8,039 nucleotides of DNA from the NCBI GenBank assembly GCA_025057335.1, contig JANWXG010000112.1:1-8039 (forward strand), in the 5' to 3' direction. Below, piece by piece: positions 7,433 through 8,039 of this stretch (position 1 is its first letter; every line of letters starts with the position of its first letter). This stretch comes from a bacterium. Lineage in GTDB: Bacteria; Armatimonadota; HRBIN16. The position numbers and the translations under genes are program-made. The notes beneath the pieces were generated by a model. It searched no databases and was not told the origin of the DNA. It worked only from the letters and a program-made list of their open reading frames with translations.

Positions 7433-7990
7433 CTATTGCCTGATAACCCGTGCTAAACGCAGCAATTTGGAGCTAATGTGCAGATTGACCCGCTTCGCCG
7501 CGTCAGGGTTGACCTCAAAACGCACCTTGTTCTGTTCGATAAAGAAGTTAACCATACCGCCCTTATGTGCAAACCCTTCCGCCTCTCCCACGACTAGCAC
7601 AGGCGCCTCGCCTACCAGCTCTAGGATGCGTGCAGGGTTCCTGCTCTCAGCGGCAGGAACGAAGAGCACATGGCACTGCCGTACTTCCTGTGCTGTCTGC
7701 ACCTGCCTCACTGTGATAGCTCTGCCCTGCACGCTTTTCCCACGCACCGCCTCGCGAAGGGCATCCAGAATCGCGCTCCTACCCAGCACGCCAATCACCA
7801 CAGGGGCAGTGGGGCTGTCGAACGCTTTGGGGGGCCACTCGATGTAGCTGGTAAAATGGTAAAGAAATGCTGCCTTCACCTCGATCTCGTTGTAACCCTG
7901 GGCGAAAGCTGCGCGTAGCAGGAGGACGGAGAGCAGGAACATTATCCCTACCTGCTTCGCGGGGTTGCCCCGCGCAGTAGCCGTCCGCAT
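7433..7990 (-). CDS. YfiR family (DUF4154) exported protein
   Basis: A 185-residue secreted protein of the YfiR/DUF4154 family. In Pseudomonas aeruginosa YfiR is a periplasmic repressor that holds the diguanylate cyclase YfiN inactive. Residues 1-30 form a signal peptide: Arg/Lys-rich start, hydrophobic core IMFLLSVLLL, and a likely cut after AFA (A30). The mature part opens with the family hallmark EVKAAFLYHFTSYIEWP (37-53), then VVIGVLG (64-70), GKSVQGRAITVRQV (84-97), CHVLFVPAAES (106-116) and a C-terminal NFFIEQNKVRFEVN (148-161) and ISSKLLRLARVI (172-183). C106 is the only Cys, so the two disulfides of the Pseudomonas protein cannot form. It is first of the three operon genes visible, with the kinase just downstream. 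The frame is open upstream with no other in-frame start in the window; the nearest ribosome-like site is 16 bases from the ATG, so the start is slightly uncertain. Confidence 0.92.
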   Translation of the reverse strand: MRTATARGNPAKQVGIMFLLSVLLLRAAFAQGYNEIEVKAAFLYHFTSYIEWPPKAFDSPTAPVVIGVLGRSAILDALREAVRGKSVQGRAITVRQVQTAQEVRQCHVLFVPAAESRNPARILELVGEAPVLVVGEAEGFAHKGGMVNFFIEQNKVRFEVNPDAAKRVNLHISSKLLRLARVIRQ

Positions 7991-8006
7991 GCACCGCGAT
8001 ACGGTC

Positions 8007-8028
8007 TCCTCCTGTCCGCTGAGGAGGA
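8007..8028 (-). promoter_or_regulatory. Hairpin burying the ribosome-like site upstream of the yfiR-like gene
   Basis: On the minus strand a TCCTCCT arm (8028-8022) and an AGGAGGA arm (8013-8007) form a perfect 7-bp stem with an 8-base loop. The AGGAGGA arm is the only Shine-Dalgarno-like sequence before the ATG at 7990, so the stem could mask it in RNA. The 16-base distance to the ATG is longer than optimal. No T-tract follows, so it is not an evident terminator. Confidence 0.35.
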
Positions 8029-8039
8029 TTATCTGGACG

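Noticed and set aside
7146..7847. 233-codon plus-strand open frame spanning the kinase/yfiR-like junction
   Set aside because: Ser/Thr/Arg-rich antisense translation of two well-supported genes; no domain seen.
8028..8033. GATAAT on the minus strand as a -10 box for the yfiR-like operon
   Set aside because: The -35 position lies off the window, and this box would overlap the hairpin that the same transcript would need; it cannot be supported.

Overview
The window is about 96% coding, with only 275 bases outside genes. It holds five complete genes and the 3' part of a sixth, at moderately high GC. There are no RNA genes, mobile elements or CRISPR arrays. A YfiR-type exported protein beside a sensor kinase with a putative extracytoplasmic domain points to a diderm (Gram-negative-type) bacterium. 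The YjbQ and Old Yellow Enzyme variants resemble forms I associate with environmental, often thermophilic lineages such as Armatimonadota. That placement is a guess, not a call.

Left part (1-3289): the C-terminal motor and DNA-reading domains of an FtsK/SpoIIIE translocase run off the left edge. A small YjbQ/UPF0047 gene follows on the opposite strand, and the two stop codons overlap tail to tail. Next, divergent from yjbQ across a 147-base intergenic region, is a 492-residue Old Yellow Enzyme-like flavin oxidoreductase. It has two departures from the textbook family: Lys where the first substrate-binding His is expected, and three rather than four Cys at the usual Fe-S position.

Right part (3354-7990, minus strand, read right to left): a tight three-gene signalling operon. 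Its order is yfiR-like secreted protein, 15-base gap, hybrid histidine kinase, 4-base ATGA overlap, then a REC-PAS-GGDEF response regulator. The kinase has an N-terminal two-helix sensor region resembling the CHASE8-type domain of the diguanylate cyclase YfiN, which periplasmic YfiR represses in Pseudomonas. The likely reading is a YfiR-controlled c-di-GMP circuit in which sensor and cyclase sit on two proteins joined by phosphotransfer. Kinase and REC active-site residues look intact. The C-terminal Hpt-like tail lacks its phosphorylatable His, and the cyclase lacks the RxxD inhibitory site. The operon promoter and any outer-membrane partner lie beyond the right edge.
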